Part shown: in pieces, positions 24,712-33,934 of the stretch
Layout of the letters: each line of letters opens with the position of its first letter
Position numbering within the stretch: position 1 is the first letter of the stretch
Assembly (NCBI RefSeq): GCF_016464425.1
Contig: NZ_JADDKQ010000004.1
Span: 1 to 64,000 of the forward strand
Length of the DNA: 64,000 nucleotides
From: Actinotalea solisilvae
GTDB taxonomy: Bacteria > Actinomycetota > Actinomycetes > Actinomycetales > Cellulomonadaceae
Reading direction: 5' to 3'
The notes under the pieces: generated by a model
What the model was told of the DNA's origin: nothing
Seen by the model: the letters and a program-made list of their open reading frames with translations, nothing else
Database searches by the model: none
Made by a program: the position numbers and the translations under genes

Positions 24712-25761
24712 TCAAGGGGCGGGCCGCGCCGGCTGCTCCGGACGGGCGAGCCACGCGTCGACGCCCGCGAGCAGCCGCCGTCGCGTCGCCTCGCCGGCCC
24801 GCGAGGCCCGCACCGACCCCCGCGCGAGCTCGGCGAGCTCGGCGTCGGAGAACCCGTGCACACGCCGGGCGACCTCGTACTGCTCCACGAGCCGGGAGCC
24901 GAAGAGCAGCGGGTCGTCGGCGCCCAGCGCGAGCGTCGCGCCGGCGTCGGTGAGGGTGCGCAGGGGCACGTGGTGGTCCTCCGCGTACACCCCGAGCGAC
25001 ACGTTCGACGCGGGGCACACCTCGAGGGCGACGCCGCGCCGCACGACGTCGTCGAGCACGTGGCGGTCCTCCGCCGAGCGCACGCCGTGGCCGAGGCGGT
25101 CGGGCGCGAGGTGGTCGAGGACCTCCGTCACGTGCTCCGCGCCGAGCAGCTCGCCGCCGTGCGGGACGGACGCGAGGCCCGCGCGCCGCGCGATCGCGAA
25201 GGCGGGCGCCCAGTCCGCCGTCGTGCCGCGGCGTTCGTCGTTGCTCAGCCCGAAGCCGACGACCTCGCCCGGGCCGTCGCCGGCGTAGCGCACCGCGAGC
25301 CGCGCGAGCGTGCGCGCCTCGAGCGGGTGCCGCACGCGTGACGAGGCGACGACGACGCCGACCTCGACCCCGGTGAGCGCGCTCGCGGCGCGCGCCTCGT
25401 CGAGCACGATCTCGAGCGCGGGCGTGATCCCGCCCACGAACGGCGCGTACGACGTCGGGTCGACCTGGATCTCGAGCCGCCCCGAGCCCTCGGCGGCGTC
25501 GTCCGCGGCGGCCTCGGCGACGATCCGGCGCATGTCCGCCTCCGAGCGCACGCACGCGCGCGCCGCGTCGTAGAGCCGCTGGAAGCGGAACCAGCCGCGC
25601 TCGTCGACGGGCGGGCGCGTCACCTGGCCGTCGGGGTCGAGCAGCGCGCCCGGGAGGCGGACGCCGCGGGCCTGCGCCATGTCGGCGAGGGTCTGCGGCC
25701 GCATCGAGCCGGTGAAGTGCAGGTGGAGGTGGGCCTTGGGGAGGCTCGCCAGGTCACGCAC
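24712..25761 (-). CDS. add: Adenosine deaminase
   Basis: This 349-residue zinc enzyme converts adenosine to inosine in purine salvage. The metal site HLHLHFTGS lies at 11-19, with further zinc and catalytic residues in SVPHGGELLG (His, Glu), RLGHGVR and GADDPLLFG. Motif order and length match bacterial adenosine deaminases; the substrate could be a related aminopurine, since the first motif reads HFTG instead of HLDG. The GTG at 25761 is used. It sits at the usual place in the murB - add - aspC order, between two regulatory cassettes. Confidence 0.85.
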   Translation of the reverse strand: MRDLASLPKAHLHLHFTGSMRPQTLADMAQARGVRLPGALLDPDGQVTRPPVDERGWFRFQRLYDAARACVRSEADMRRIVAEAAADDAAEGSGRLEIQVDPTSYAPFVGGITPALEIVLDEARAASALTGVEVGVVVASSRVRHPLEARTLARLAVRYAGDGPGEVVGFGLSNDERRGTTADWAPAFAIARRAGLASVPHGGELLGAEHVTEVLDHLAPDRLGHGVRSAEDRHVLDDVVRRGVALEVCPASNVSLGVYAEDHHVPLRTLTDAGATLALGADDPLLFGSRLVEQYEVARRVHGFSDAELAELARGSVRASRAGEATRRRLLAGVDAWLARPEQPARPAP

Positions 25762-25818
25762 CGCGTCAGTGTGCCAGCCGAGCGCGTCCGGCTCGCGTCG
25801 GGGCCGTGCGGGCGGGCG

Positions 25819-26463
25819 TCAGGGCTGGCGCAGGATGCCGCGCTCGAGGGCGACGGTCACGGCGCGGGTCCGGTCGTCGACGCCGAGCTTGGCGAAGACG
25901 CGCAGCAGGTGCGTCTTGACGGTCGCCTCGGCGATGAACAGCTCGGCGCCGATCTGCGCGTTGCTGCCCCCGCGCGCGACGCCCGCGAGCACCTCGAGCT
26001 CGCGCGGCGTGAGCCGCTCGTCGGCCCGGCGCACCTGCTGGACGAGGCGTCGCGCGACCGACGGCGCGAGCACCGTCTCGCCCCGTGCGGCCGCCCGGAC
26101 CGCCTCGACGAGGTCGTCGCGCGGGGTGTCCTTGAGCAGGTAGCCGGTCGCCCCCGCCTCGACCGCGCGCAGGATGTCCGCGTCCGTCTCGTAGGTGGTG
26201 AGCACCACCACGCGGACGCCCGGGAAGCGGCTGACCACCTGCTGCGTCGCGCCCGCGCCGTCGAGGACGGGCATGCGCAGGTCCATGAGCACGACGTCGG
26301 GCCGGAGCGCGTCCGCGAGCTCGACCGCCTGCGCGCCGTCGCTCGCCTCGCCGACGACCTCGAGGTCGTCCTCGCCCGCGAGCAGGCCGACGATCCCGGC
26401 GCGGACGACGGGGTGGTCGTCGGCCACCAGCAGCCGGACCGTGCCGGCGGGGCCCGCGCTCAC
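25819..26463 (-). CDS. NarL/LuxR-type response regulator
   Basis: This 214-residue regulator has a receiver domain (about 8-125) with the acidic pair in VADDHP, phospho-acceptor Asp in VLMDLRMP (near 58-62) and Lys in YLLKDTP. The C-terminal LuxR helix-turn-helix (about 145-208) begins LTPRELEVL and includes EATVKTHLLRVFAKL. The GTG start overlaps the kinase stop (four bases). It is the last gene of the ABC-2 ATPase - permease - kinase - regulator operon and probably controls that operon, perhaps through the palindrome at 29530-29553. Confidence 0.93.
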   Translation of the reverse strand: MSAGPAGTVRLLVADDHPVVRAGIVGLLAGEDDLEVVGEASDGAQAVELADALRPDVVLMDLRMPVLDGAGATQQVVSRFPGVRVVVLTTYETDADILRAVEAGATGYLLKDTPRDDLVEAVRAAARGETVLAPSVARRLVQQVRRADERLTPRELEVLAGVARGGSNAQIGAELFIAEATVKTHLLRVFAKLGVDDRTRAVTVALERGILRQP

Positions 26464-27701
26464 GAGGCGGCCTCCGCGACGTCGGCCGGGAGCGTGACCC
26501 GCACGCGCGTGCCGCCCTCGGTGCGCCGGCTCACGGCGACCTCGCCCCCGCCCGAGGTGACCCGCTCGCGCATGCCGCGCAGCCCGAAGCCCTCGGCGAC
26601 GCCGGGGTCGATGCCGCGACCGTCGTCGAGCACCTCGAGGTGGGCCGTCGTGCCGCCCTCGCCGGGCTCGGCCGCGAGGACGAGCTGCACGTGCGCCGCG
26701 CCCGCGTGCCGCCGGACGTTGGCGAGCGCCTCCTGCGCCGCGCGCAGCAGGATCACCTCGCGGTCCCGGCCCAGGTCGGCCGCCGTCCTGGGCAGGACGA
26801 CCTCGACCTGCACGCCCGTCTCCTGCCCGAACCGCGCCGCGAGCCGCTCGAGCGCCTCGGCGAGCGTCGAGCCCTCGAGGCCGACGGGCGCGAAGGCCGC
26901 GACCAGCGCGCGCGCCTCGGCGAGGTTGTCGCGCGCGGTCCGCTCGACGAGGTCGATCCGCTGGGCGGCCTGCTCCGGCCGCCCGCGCCGCAGGTCCGAG
27001 GCCGCCGTCTGGCTGAGCATGACGATGCTCGTGAAGCCCTGGGCGAGCGTGTCGTGGATCTCGCGCGCCATGCGCTCGCGCTCGGCGGCGACGCCCTCGG
27101 CGTGGTGCGAGCGCCCGAGCTCGGCCTGCGCCGCCTCGAGCTGCTCGAGCAGGTACGCGCGCTCCTCGCCCCGCTCCGCGACGTTCGTCGTCCACAGCCC
27201 CAGCAGCACCGCGAACGCGAGGGCGATGGTGCCCTGCGTCAGCGCGCTGGGCAGGTCGGCACGGTCGGGCCCGAGGGCGACCACGAGCGCGCCGAACACG
27301 CCGACCGTGAGGACGAACGAGAGGAGGGTGCCCAGCCGGCGCGAGTCCGCGAAGAACCAGATCTGCGAGTACGCGACGAAGAGCAGGATCGTCGCCATCG
27401 TGTCGAGCAGCACCGTCGCCGACACGAGGACGATGAGCAGCCCGAGGTAGACGAGCGCGAGCCTCCGGTTCCCCGTCCGGGCGGCACGGCGCGCCACGAC
27501 CGTGTACGCGACCACCAGCGCGCCCATGACGGCGAGGGCGGCGACGCGCGTCCGGTCGGCGCCCCAGCCGTCGTCGACCACGACGGCGAGCGCGCTGATC
27601 GCCATCATGAGGTAGAAGGCGACGTCCCAGCCGCGGAGCGTCCGGGCCCAGAAGGCCGAGCGCTCCGCGGTCGGGTCCCCCGCGCGGTCAGCCGTCGTCA
27701 C
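26460..27701 (-). CDS. Sensor histidine kinase (HisKA_3 type)
   Basis: This 413-residue kinase has about six membrane helices (residues 27-195) with very short loops, so it probably senses a membrane-linked signal. A coiled coil (about 196-230) is followed by the phosphorylation segment MAREIHDTLAQGF and the ATPase motifs QEALANVRRHA, VLDDGRGID and GFGLRGMRER. The GTG start at 27701 lies 14 bases inside the permease gene. It pairs with the LuxR-type regulator. Kinases of this short-loop kind often sense antibiotics or cell-envelope damage together with an ABC exporter. Confidence 0.92.
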   Translation of the reverse strand: MTTADRAGDPTAERSAFWARTLRGWDVAFYLMMAISALAVVVDDGWGADRTRVAALAVMGALVVAYTVVARRAARTGNRRLALVYLGLLIVLVSATVLLDTMATILLFVAYSQIWFFADSRRLGTLLSFVLTVGVFGALVVALGPDRADLPSALTQGTIALAFAVLLGLWTTNVAERGEERAYLLEQLEAAQAELGRSHHAEGVAAERERMAREIHDTLAQGFTSIVMLSQTAASDLRRGRPEQAAQRIDLVERTARDNLAEARALVAAFAPVGLEGSTLAEALERLAARFGQETGVQVEVVLPRTAADLGRDREVILLRAAQEALANVRRHAGAAHVQLVLAAEPGEGGTTAHLEVLDDGRGIDPGVAEGFGLRGMRERVTSGGGEVAVSRRTEGGTRVRVTLPADVAEAAS

Positions 27702-28557
27702 GCCGGCGCCACCGGAACGTGCGGGTGCCGAGGACGAGCCCGACGATCAGCCATGCGCCCAGGATGGCAGCCGTGGTGCCCAGCTCCCAGGACCCGGAGG
27801 GCTCGAGCGCCTTCGCGCCGTCCGGCAGGAACACCGAGCGCATGCCCTGGGCCATCCACTTGAGCGGGAAGACCGACGCGAGGTCCTGCATCCAGCCCGG
27901 GAGCGCGTAGAAGGCGAAGAACACGCCCGAGACGAACTGGAGCACGAGGACGACGGGCGTCACCACGGCGCTCGCGGACTTGCCCGTGCGGGGGACCGAG
28001 GAGAAGGCGACCCCGCAGACCGTGCCCGTGGCGGTACCCAGCACGAGGACCCACGCGAAGGTCGCCCAGTGCTCGGCGTCGGGCACGGGCACGTCGTAGA
28101 CGACGAACGCGAGCGCGAGCAGCAGTGCGACCTGGACGCCCGTGTTGACGAGCACCTGGCCCACCTTGCCGAGGAAGAAGGCGGTGACCGGCAGCGGCGT
28201 GCCGCGCAGGCGCTTGAGGGCGCCCGTGTCGCGCTGCACGGCGAGGTCGATCGCCATCGTCTGGAAGCTCGTCAGCATGATGCCCGTCGCGAGGATGCCC
28301 GGGAGGAAGTACTGGGCGAACGCCACCTCGACGGACCCGTCGGACTGGACCTGGTCGTCGAAGACCGTCGCGAAGATCGCCATCATGATGATCGGGTAGG
28401 CGAAGATGAAGATCACGGCGTCGCGCTCGCGGAAGAACTCGACGAGCTCGATGCGCGTGCGCGCCAGGGCGAGCGTGAGCGTGGACGGCAGGGGTGCGGC
28501 CGCGCGGGCGCGGGCCGCCGGGGCGGCCGGGGTGGGGGTCGACGTCGCGGTGCTCAT
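27688..28557 (-). CDS. ABC-2 type transporter permease
   Basis: This 289-residue protein has six predicted helices and the ABC-2 pattern: helix 1 at FIFAYPIIMMAIFATVF, the conserved RDTGALKRLRGTPLPV loop (about 114-129) and the LKWMAQGMRSVFLP signature near the end. It is the membrane subunit of a drug or lipid exporter. The ATG at 28557 overlaps the stop of the ATPase (ATGA). The C terminus overlaps the kinase gene by 14 bases, an unusually long overlap. Confidence 0.92.
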   Translation of the reverse strand: MSTATSTPTPAAPAARARAAAPLPSTLTLALARTRIELVEFFRERDAVIFIFAYPIIMMAIFATVFDDQVQSDGSVEVAFAQYFLPGILATGIMLTSFQTMAIDLAVQRDTGALKRLRGTPLPVTAFFLGKVGQVLVNTGVQVALLLALAFVVYDVPVPDAEHWATFAWVLVLGTATGTVCGVAFSSVPRTGKSASAVVTPVVLVLQFVSGVFFAFYALPGWMQDLASVFPLKWMAQGMRSVFLPDGAKALEPSGSWELGTTAAILGAWLIVGLVLGTRTFRWRRRDDG

Positions 28558-29474
28558 CGCACGGACTCCTCGAGATCGGCGGGGGCGGGGGTGTCGGTCG
28601 TGGCCTGCGCGGTGGACGCGCGGGATGTGCGCTCGCCGACCATCTCGAGGTAGACGTCCTCGAGGGTCGGGCGCAGGACCTCGAGCGCGGTGACCTCGCC
28701 GGGGGCGAAGCGGCGCACGAGGTCGGCGACGAGCGCGGTGGGCGTCGGGGTGCGCACCTCGCGGACCTCGCCCGCCTCGTGCCAGCGGACGAGCGCCTCG
28801 TGCGTCGCGCGGCCGCCGAGCGCGCGCGGCGCGTCCAGCGCGACCACGCGGCCGTCGCGCACGACGGCGACGCGGTCGGCCAGCTGCTCGGCCTCGTCGA
28901 GGTAGTGCGTGGTGAGCAGGATCGTCGTGCCGTCGTCGCGCAGGCCGCGCAGGAGGTCCCAGAACGAGCGGCGCGCCTCGGGGTCGAAGCCCGTCGTCGG
29001 CTCGTCGAGGAAGAGCAGCTCGGGCCGGCCCACGATGCCGAGCGCGACGTCGAGCCGCCGCCGCTGCCCGCCCGAGAGCTGGCGCACGCGCGTGCCGGCC
29101 TTGGCGGTGAGGCCGACCGCCTCGACGAGCTCGTCGGGGTCGCGCGGGGAGGGGTAGAACCGCGCGACGTGCCGCACGAGCTCGCGCACGGTGAGCTCGG
29201 CCTGGTCGTCGGCGCTCTGCAGGACGATCCCGACGCGGCTGCGCCACGCGCGGTCGGCCTTCCGCGGGTCGACGCCGAGCACGGTGACGTCGCCGCTGTC
29301 GCGGTCGCGGTAGCCCTCGAGGATCTCGATGGTGGTCGTCTTGCCGGCGCCGTTGGGTCCGAGCACGGCGAAGACCTCGCCGGCCTCGACGGTGAGGTCG
29401 AGCCCGTCGACGGCGCGCTTGGCGCCGTAGTGCTTGTGCAGGTCCCGGACCTGGACCGCGGGTGTCGTGTTCAT
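28554..29474 (-). CDS. ABC-2 exporter ATP-binding protein
   Basis: This 306-residue ATPase of the DrrA type has Walker A GPNGAGKTTTIE (about 39-50), signature LSGGQRRRLDVALG, Walker B LLFLDEPTTGFDP, switch LTTHYLDEAEQLADR, and a C-terminal domain ending LEDVYLEMVGE, typical of drug and lipid exporters. The ATG at 29474 is the only good start. It is the first gene of the operon and is preceded by a perfect 24-bp palindrome. Confidence 0.93.
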   Translation of the reverse strand: MNTTPAVQVRDLHKHYGAKRAVDGLDLTVEAGEVFAVLGPNGAGKTTTIEILEGYRDRDSGDVTVLGVDPRKADRAWRSRVGIVLQSADDQAELTVRELVRHVARFYPSPRDPDELVEAVGLTAKAGTRVRQLSGGQRRRLDVALGIVGRPELLFLDEPTTGFDPEARRSFWDLLRGLRDDGTTILLTTHYLDEAEQLADRVAVVRDGRVVALDAPRALGGRATHEALVRWHEAGEVREVRTPTPTALVADLVRRFAPGEVTALEVLRPTLEDVYLEMVGERTSRASTAQATTDTPAPADLEESVR

Positions 29475-29529
29475 GCCACGAGCGTCCCGTGCGCCGGGTG
29501 CCCGGCGTCAGCCCCGCCCGGTGGGACCT

Positions 29530-29553
29530 GGGGTCCACCGACCGGTGGACCCC
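29530..29553. promoter_or_regulatory. Perfect palindrome upstream of the ABC/two-component operon
   Basis: GGGGTCCACCG (29530-29540) and CGGTGGACCCC (29543-29553) are exact inverted copies around AC. The site is 56 bases upstream of the ATPase start and 50 bases after the aspC stop. A dimer-binding operator for the LuxR-type regulator is the simplest reading. A terminator for aspC is the alternative. Confidence 0.55.
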
Positions 29554-29602
29554 CGCGACAGCCCGCGAGTCAGCCCGGCGCGTCAGCCTCGCGCGCGGGC
29601 GG

Positions 29603-30880
29603 TCACTCCGCCTCGGCGAGCAGCGTCTGGATGCGACCGACGCCCTCGGCGAGGTCGGCGTCGCCCAGCGCGTAGGACAGGCGCAGGTACCCGCTCGGCC
29701 CGAACGCCTCGCCCGGCACGACGGCGACCTCGGCCTGCTCGAGGATCAGCGTGGCGAGCTCGGCCGACGTCGTGGGCGTGACCCCGCGGATCGTGCGGCC
29801 CAGGACGCCGCGGACGCTCGGGTACGCGTAGAACGCGCCCTTCGGGGTGGGGCAGACCACCCCGTCGATCGCCGAGAGCATCTCGACCATCGTGCGCCGG
29901 CGCCGGTCGAACGCCGTGCGCATCTCCTCGACGGCGGACAGGTCCCCGGTGAGCGCCGCGATGGCCGCGCGCTGCGAGACGTTGGCGACGTTGGACGAGA
30001 GGTGCGACTGGAGGTTGGTCGCGGCCTTGGTGACGTCGGGCGGCGAGATCATCCAGCCCACGCGCCAGCCGGTCATCGCGTACGTCTTGGCGACGCCGTT
30101 GAGGACGATCGTCGTGTCCGCGAGCTCGGGCACCGCGCGCACGACCGGGGTGAACACCGCGTCGTCGTAGACGAGGTGCTCGTAGATCTCGTCGGTGATG
30201 ACCCAGATGCCGTGCTCGAGCGCCCAGCGCCCGATCTCGGCGGTCTGCTCGGGCGAGTAGACGGCGCCCGTCGGGTTGGACGGCGAGCAGAAGAGCAGTG
30301 CCTTCGTCCGCTCGGTGCGCGCGGCCTCGAGCTGGTCGACGGTGACGAGGTAGTCCTGCTCCTCGCCCGCGAACACCTCGACGGGCACGCCGCCCGCGAG
30401 CCGGACGGCCTCGGGGTAGGTGGTCCAGTACGGCGCGGGCAGCAGCACCTCGTCGCCCTCGTCGACGACCGTGGCGAACGCCTGGTAGACCGCCTGCTTG
30501 CCGCCGTTGGTCACGAGCACCTGGCTCGGCGAGACCTCGTAGCCGGAGTCGCGCAGGGTCTTCGCGGCGATCGCCTCGCGGAGGTCGGGCAGACCCGCGG
30601 CCGGCGTGTAGCGGTGGTTCGCGGGCACCCGGCAGGCGGCGACCGCGGCCTCGACGATGTAGTCGGGCGTCGGGAAGTCCGGCTCACCCGCCCCGAAGCC
30701 GATGACCGGCCGGCCCGCGGCCTTGAGCGCCTTGGCCTTGGCGTCGACCGCGAGCGTCGCCGACTCGGCGATCGCGGCGATGCGCGTGGACACGCGGCGC
30801 GCGGTCGCGCGGGCGGCGTGGCCCGGCTCGTTCGAGGGGCTGGACGGTGCGGCGGCGGGCGTCTGGCTCACGCGGCCCAT
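29603..30880 (-). CDS. aspC: Aspartate aminotransferase (class I/II, PLP)
   Basis: This 425-residue enzyme transfers the amino group between aspartate and 2-oxoglutarate. Motifs in order are [67 protein letters not shown] (PLP lysine in AKT) and [13 protein letters not shown]. The first 30 residues are Ala/Ser-rich and poorly conserved. ATG at 30880 is given; a GTG at 30871 is possible and neither has a clear ribosome-binding site. It is divergent from tRNA-Trp/secE, the usual actinobacterial order. Confidence 0.92.
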   Translation of the reverse strand: MGRVSQTPAAAPSSPSNEPGHAARATARRVSTRIAAIAESATLAVDAKAKALKAAGRPVIGFGAGEPDFPTPDYIVEAAVAACRVPANHRYTPAAGLPDLREAIAAKTLRDSGYEVSPSQVLVTNGGKQAVYQAFATVVDEGDEVLLPAPYWTTYPEAVRLAGGVPVEVFAGEEQDYLVTVDQLEAARTERTKALLFCSPSNPTGAVYSPEQTAEIGRWALEHGIWVITDEIYEHLVYDDAVFTPVVRAVPELADTTIVLNGVAKTYAMTGWRVGWMISPPDVTKAATNLQSHLSSNVANVSQRAAIAALTGDLSAVEEMRTAFDRRRRTMVEMLSAIDGVVCPTPKGAFYAYPSVRGVLGRTIRGVTPTTSAELATLILEQAEVAVVPGEAFGPSGYLRLSYALGDADLAEGVGRIQTLLAEAE

Positions 30881-30977
30881 AGTGGCAGAGGGGTCAGTCG
30901 CTGGGGCGGGCGTCCGCGCTCCGGGCAGGGCCCCGGGCCGCCACCCGGGGTCCGGGGAGGGGTCGCCCGGGCGGCCG

Positions 30978-31007
30978 TTCGACCCATGCCCCGGGACCAC
31001 GTACACT
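30978..31007 (+). promoter_or_regulatory. Candidate promoter of tRNA-Trp - secE - nusG
   Basis: TTCGAC (30978-30983), an 18-base spacer and TACACT (31002-31007). The start site would be near 31014, about 100 bases before tRNA-Trp. Confidence 0.5.
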
Positions 31008-31111
31008 CGACCGCTGGTGGTTGACGCCCGCCATGATGTCGTGCGCCCGTCGCGCGGTCCTCGCGGACCGCAGGGTGCACGGGACGCGGCGGACGGCGAC
31101 GCACCAGGTGA

Positions 31112-31184
31112 AGGGCAGTGGCGCAATTGGTAGCGCACCGGTCTCCAAAACCGGCGGTTGTGGGTTCGAGTCCCGCCTGCCCTG
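31112..31184 (+). tRNA. tRNA-Trp (anticodon CCA)
   Basis: The acceptor AGGGCAG pairs with CTGCCCT, with discriminator G at 31184. The anticodon stem CCGGT/ACCGG encloses CTCCAAA, giving CCA. It is 73 nt long without an encoded CCA end and lies 87 bases upstream of secE, as in many actinobacteria. Confidence 0.96.
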
Positions 31185-31271
31185 CGTTGAACGGCGGCCG
31201 CACCGGCCGCACCCCCGAGCGACACCAGGGTCCGGCGGTGCCGCCGCGGGACGAGACGTAGGGAACTGACT

Positions 31272-31559
31272 GTGAGCGAATCCGCACGCGCTGCGGCGTC
31301 GGGTGCCGAGGGCACCGGGCGTGGCAGCGACCCGCGCCCCTCGCGGGGCCGGGAGCAGGAGCGTCGTGGTCTGTTCGCGCGCATCGCGCTCTTCGTCCGC
31401 CAGGTGGTCGCCGAGCTCAAGAAGGTCGTCCGGCCCACGCGCGCGGAGCTGCTGCGGTACACCGCGGTCGTCCTGGTCTTCGTCGCGGTGGTCATGGCGT
31501 TCGTGACGCTGGTCGACCTCGGGGTGGGCACGCTCGTCGGGTGGGTCTTCGGCGGCTGA
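31272..31559 (+). CDS. secE: Preprotein translocase subunit SecE
   Basis: This 95-residue protein has one C-terminal membrane helix (about 66-87) after the conserved [24 protein letters not shown] amphipathic segment. It clamps SecY in the translocon. The N-terminal 35 residues are a charged Ser/Arg-rich extension common in actinobacteria. It starts with GTG at 31272 and lies between tRNA-Trp and nusG. Confidence 0.95.
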   Translation: MSESARAAASGAEGTGRGSDPRPSRGREQERRGLFARIALFVRQVVAELKKVVRPTRAELLRYTAVVLVFVAVVMAFVTLVDLGVGTLVGWVFGG

Positions 31560-31713
31560 CGCCGGCCGGGCCGCGCCCGGACCGCGCCGCGGACCGGGCG
31601 ACAGCCGGTCCCAGGGTCCTCCGGACCGCCCGAGCAGCAGGACGACGCACAGCAGCACCTCGCAGGAACCCACGCACGATCCCCAGACAGGCAGCAGAAA
31701 GCAGGTTCACCCC

Positions 31714-32529
31714 GTGTCGCAGGAGTCGCTGGAGCCGACCGAGCAGGACGAGACCCCCGTGGTCGACGCCGACGGTGACGAGCTCGCCCTGACCGCGGAC
31801 GAGGCCGTCGTCGAGACCGACGAGACCGACGAGGGCACCTCGACCGAGGAGTCCGACGAGCCCGACGACGCCGACGAGTCGCCCGCCGTGGCGCCCGTCG
31901 ACGAGCAGCCCGCCGCCGACGAGGACGACGAGGACGCCGACCCGGTCGAGGCGTTCAAGGCCCAGCTCCGGCGCGAGCCGGGCGACTGGTACGTCATCCA
32001 CTCCTACGCGGGGTACGAGAACCGCGTGAAGGCGAACCTGGAGAACCGCATCCAGAGCCTCAACATGGAGGACTACATCCACCAGGTGGAGGTCCCCATG
32101 GAGGAGGTCGTCGAGATCAAGAACGCGCAGCGCAAGACCGTGCGCCGCGTCCGGATCCCCGGCTACGTCCTCGTCCGCATGGACCTCACCGACGAGTCGT
32201 GGGGCGCCGTGCGCCACACGCCCGGCGTCACGGGCTTCGTGGGCCACACCCACCAGCCGGTCCCGCTGACGCTCGACGAGGTCTTCTCGATGCTCGCGCC
32301 GTCGCTCGCCCCCGCGGCCGCCCCGGCGCGCACCGCCGCGGCCGCCCCCACGATCGCCGTCGACTTCACGGTCGGCGAGTCGGTCACCGTCACCGACGGG
32401 CCCTTCGACACGCTCCCCGCGACGATCTCCGAGATCAACGCGGAGGCGCAGAAGCTCAAGGTCCTCGTCTCCATCTTCGGCCGGGAGACCCCGGTCGAGC
32501 TGTCGTTCAACCAGGTCGCCAAGATCTGA
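31714..32529 (+). CDS. nusG: Transcription termination/antitermination factor NusG
   Basis: This 271-residue protein starts with GTG. Residues 1-78 are a very acidic, Asp/Glu-rich extension. The NGN domain (about 89-185) begins [19 protein letters not shown] and contains [11 protein letters not shown]. An Ala/Pro linker (about 195-212) leads to the KOW domain (about 218-271) with [12 protein letters not shown]. NusG binds RNA polymerase and links it to Rho or the ribosome. The acidic head and Ala/Pro linker make it longer than the E. coli protein. It lies 154 bases after secE and 70 before rplK. Confidence 0.95.
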   Translation: MSQESLEPTEQDETPVVDADGDELALTADEAVVETDETDEGTSTEESDEPDDADESPAVAPVDEQPAADEDDEDADPVEAFKAQLRREPGDWYVIHSYAGYENRVKANLENRIQSLNMEDYIHQVEVPMEEVVEIKNAQRKTVRRVRIPGYVLVRMDLTDESWGAVRHTPGVTGFVGHTHQPVPLTLDEVFSMLAPSLAPAAAPARTAAAAPTIAVDFTVGESVTVTDGPFDTLPATISEINAEAQKLKVLVSIFGRETPVELSFNQVAKI

Positions 32530-32599
32530 CCGAGCCGGGCAGCACTGCAACCGGGTCATCGCCCACGGCGTCGGCCCACGAGAAGGAACGGAAGGCATC

Positions 32600-33031
32600 A
32601 TGCCCCCCAAGAAGAAGGTCTCCGGCCTCATCAAGCTGCAGATCAAGGCCGGTGCCGCGACGCCGGCGCCGCCGATCGGCCCGGCCCTGGGTCAGCACGG
32701 CGTCAACATCATGGAGTTCTGCAAGGCGTACAACGCGGCCACCGAGGCACAGCGCGGCGACGTCATCCCCGTGGAGATCACCGTCTACGAGGACCGCAGC
32801 TTCACCTTCATCACCAAGACGCCGCCGGCCGCCGAGCTGATCAAGAAGGCCGCGGGCGTCGCGAAGGGCTCGCCCACGCCGCACACGGTCAAGGTCGCCA
32901 CGCTCACGCAGGCCCAGGTCCGTGAGATCGCCGAGACCAAGCTCGTCGACCTCAACGCGAACGACGTCGAGGCCGCGGCCAAGATCGTCGCCGGCACCGC
33001 GCGCTCGATGGGCATCAAGGTCGAGGGCTGA
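32600..33031 (+). CDS. rplK: Ribosomal protein uL11
   Basis: This 143-residue protein is of normal length. The N-terminal domain contains [17 protein letters not shown] (thiostrepton and release-factor region), and the C-terminal rRNA-binding domain ends [11 protein letters not shown]. It forms the base of the L7/L12 stalk GTPase centre. The ATG follows GGAACGGAAGG-like purines. Confidence 0.97.
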   Translation: MPPKKKVSGLIKLQIKAGAATPAPPIGPALGQHGVNIMEFCKAYNAATEAQRGDVIPVEITVYEDRSFTFITKTPPAAELIKKAAGVAKGSPTPHTVKVATLTQAQVREIAETKLVDLNANDVEAAAKIVAGTARSMGIKVEG

Positions 33032-33058
33032 CCCGCACCACCAGCACGACCCGCACGG

Positions 33059-33082
33059 CCCGGTGACCGCACGGTCACCGGG
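33059..33082 (+). other. Hairpin between rplK and rplA
   Basis: CCCGGTGACCG (33059-33069) pairs exactly with 33072-33082, leaving a tetraloop if the last pair opens. It lies 27 bases after the rplK stop. It may stabilise or process the transcript, or attenuate rplA; it has no U-tract. Confidence 0.5.
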
Positions 33083-33140
33083 ACACCCAGTGGCAGGGCC
33101 CTTGGCGGCCCGTCGACCACGACTGCTGAAGGAGCAGAGC

Positions 33141-33863
33141 ATGGCCAAGCACAGCAAGGCGTACCGCGCCGCCGCGGACACGATCGACCGCGAGCGTCTC
33201 TACGCGCCGCTCGAGGCGATCCGTCTCGCGCAGAAGACGTCGACCACGAAGTACGACGCGACCGTCGAGGTGGCCTTCCGCCTCGGGGTCGACCCCCGCA
33301 AGGCGGACCAGATGGTCCGTGGCACCGTCAACCTCCCGCACGGCACGGGCAAGACGGCGCGCGTCCTCGTCTTCGCGACGGGTGAGCGTGCCGAGCAGGC
33401 CCGGGCCGCGGGCGCCGACGAGGTCGGTGGCGACGAGCTCATCGAGAAGGTGGCCGCCGGCTACACCGACTTCGACTCGGCCGTCGCGACGCCCGACCTC
33501 ATGGGCAAGGTCGGCCGCCTGGGCAAGGTGCTGGGCCCCCGCGGTCTCATGCCGAACCCCAAGACGGGCACCGTGACGATGGACGTGGCGAAGGCCGTGT
33601 CCGACATCAAGGGCGGCAAGATCGAGTTCCGCGTCGACAAGCACTCCAACCTGCACTTCATCATCGGCAAGGCGTCGTTCGCCGACGTCGCGCTGGTGGA
33701 GAACTACGCCGCCGCGCTCGACGAGGTCCTCCGCCTCAAGCCGGCCGCGTCGAAGGGCCGGTACATCACCAAGGCCTTCGTCACCACGACGATGGGCCCG
33801 AGCATCCCGCTCGACCAGAACAAGACGCGCAACCTCACGGTCGAGGAGACCGACGAGGCGTGA
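33141..33863 (+). CDS. rplA: Ribosomal protein uL1
   Basis: This 240-residue protein of the L1 stalk contains [20 protein letters not shown], the [14 protein letters not shown] loop and the closing [17 protein letters not shown]. It helps release deacylated tRNA and is the usual autogenous repressor of the L11 operon. The ATG at 33141 follows AAGGAGCAG. It ends the operon at a strong terminator. Confidence 0.97.
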   Translation: MAKHSKAYRAAADTIDRERLYAPLEAIRLAQKTSTTKYDATVEVAFRLGVDPRKADQMVRGTVNLPHGTGKTARVLVFATGERAEQARAAGADEVGGDELIEKVAAGYTDFDSAVATPDLMGKVGRLGKVLGPRGLMPNPKTGTVTMDVAKAVSDIKGGKIEFRVDKHSNLHFIIGKASFADVALVENYAAALDEVLRLKPAASKGRYITKAFVTTTMGPSIPLDQNKTRNLTVEETDEA

Positions 33864-33878
33864 CGTCCTGAGCACGTC

Positions 33879-33914
33879 CGAAGGGCCCGGCAGCAGCAGC
33901 TGCCGGGCCCTTCG
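33879..33914 (+). terminator. Terminator of the nusG-rplK-rplA unit
   Basis: A perfect 16-bp stem (CGAAGGGCCCGGCAGC, 33879-33894, with 33899-33914) has an AGCA loop. It starts 15 bases after the rplA stop. Confidence 0.85.
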
Positions 33915-33934
33915 TGCGTCCGGTGCCCGACCGG

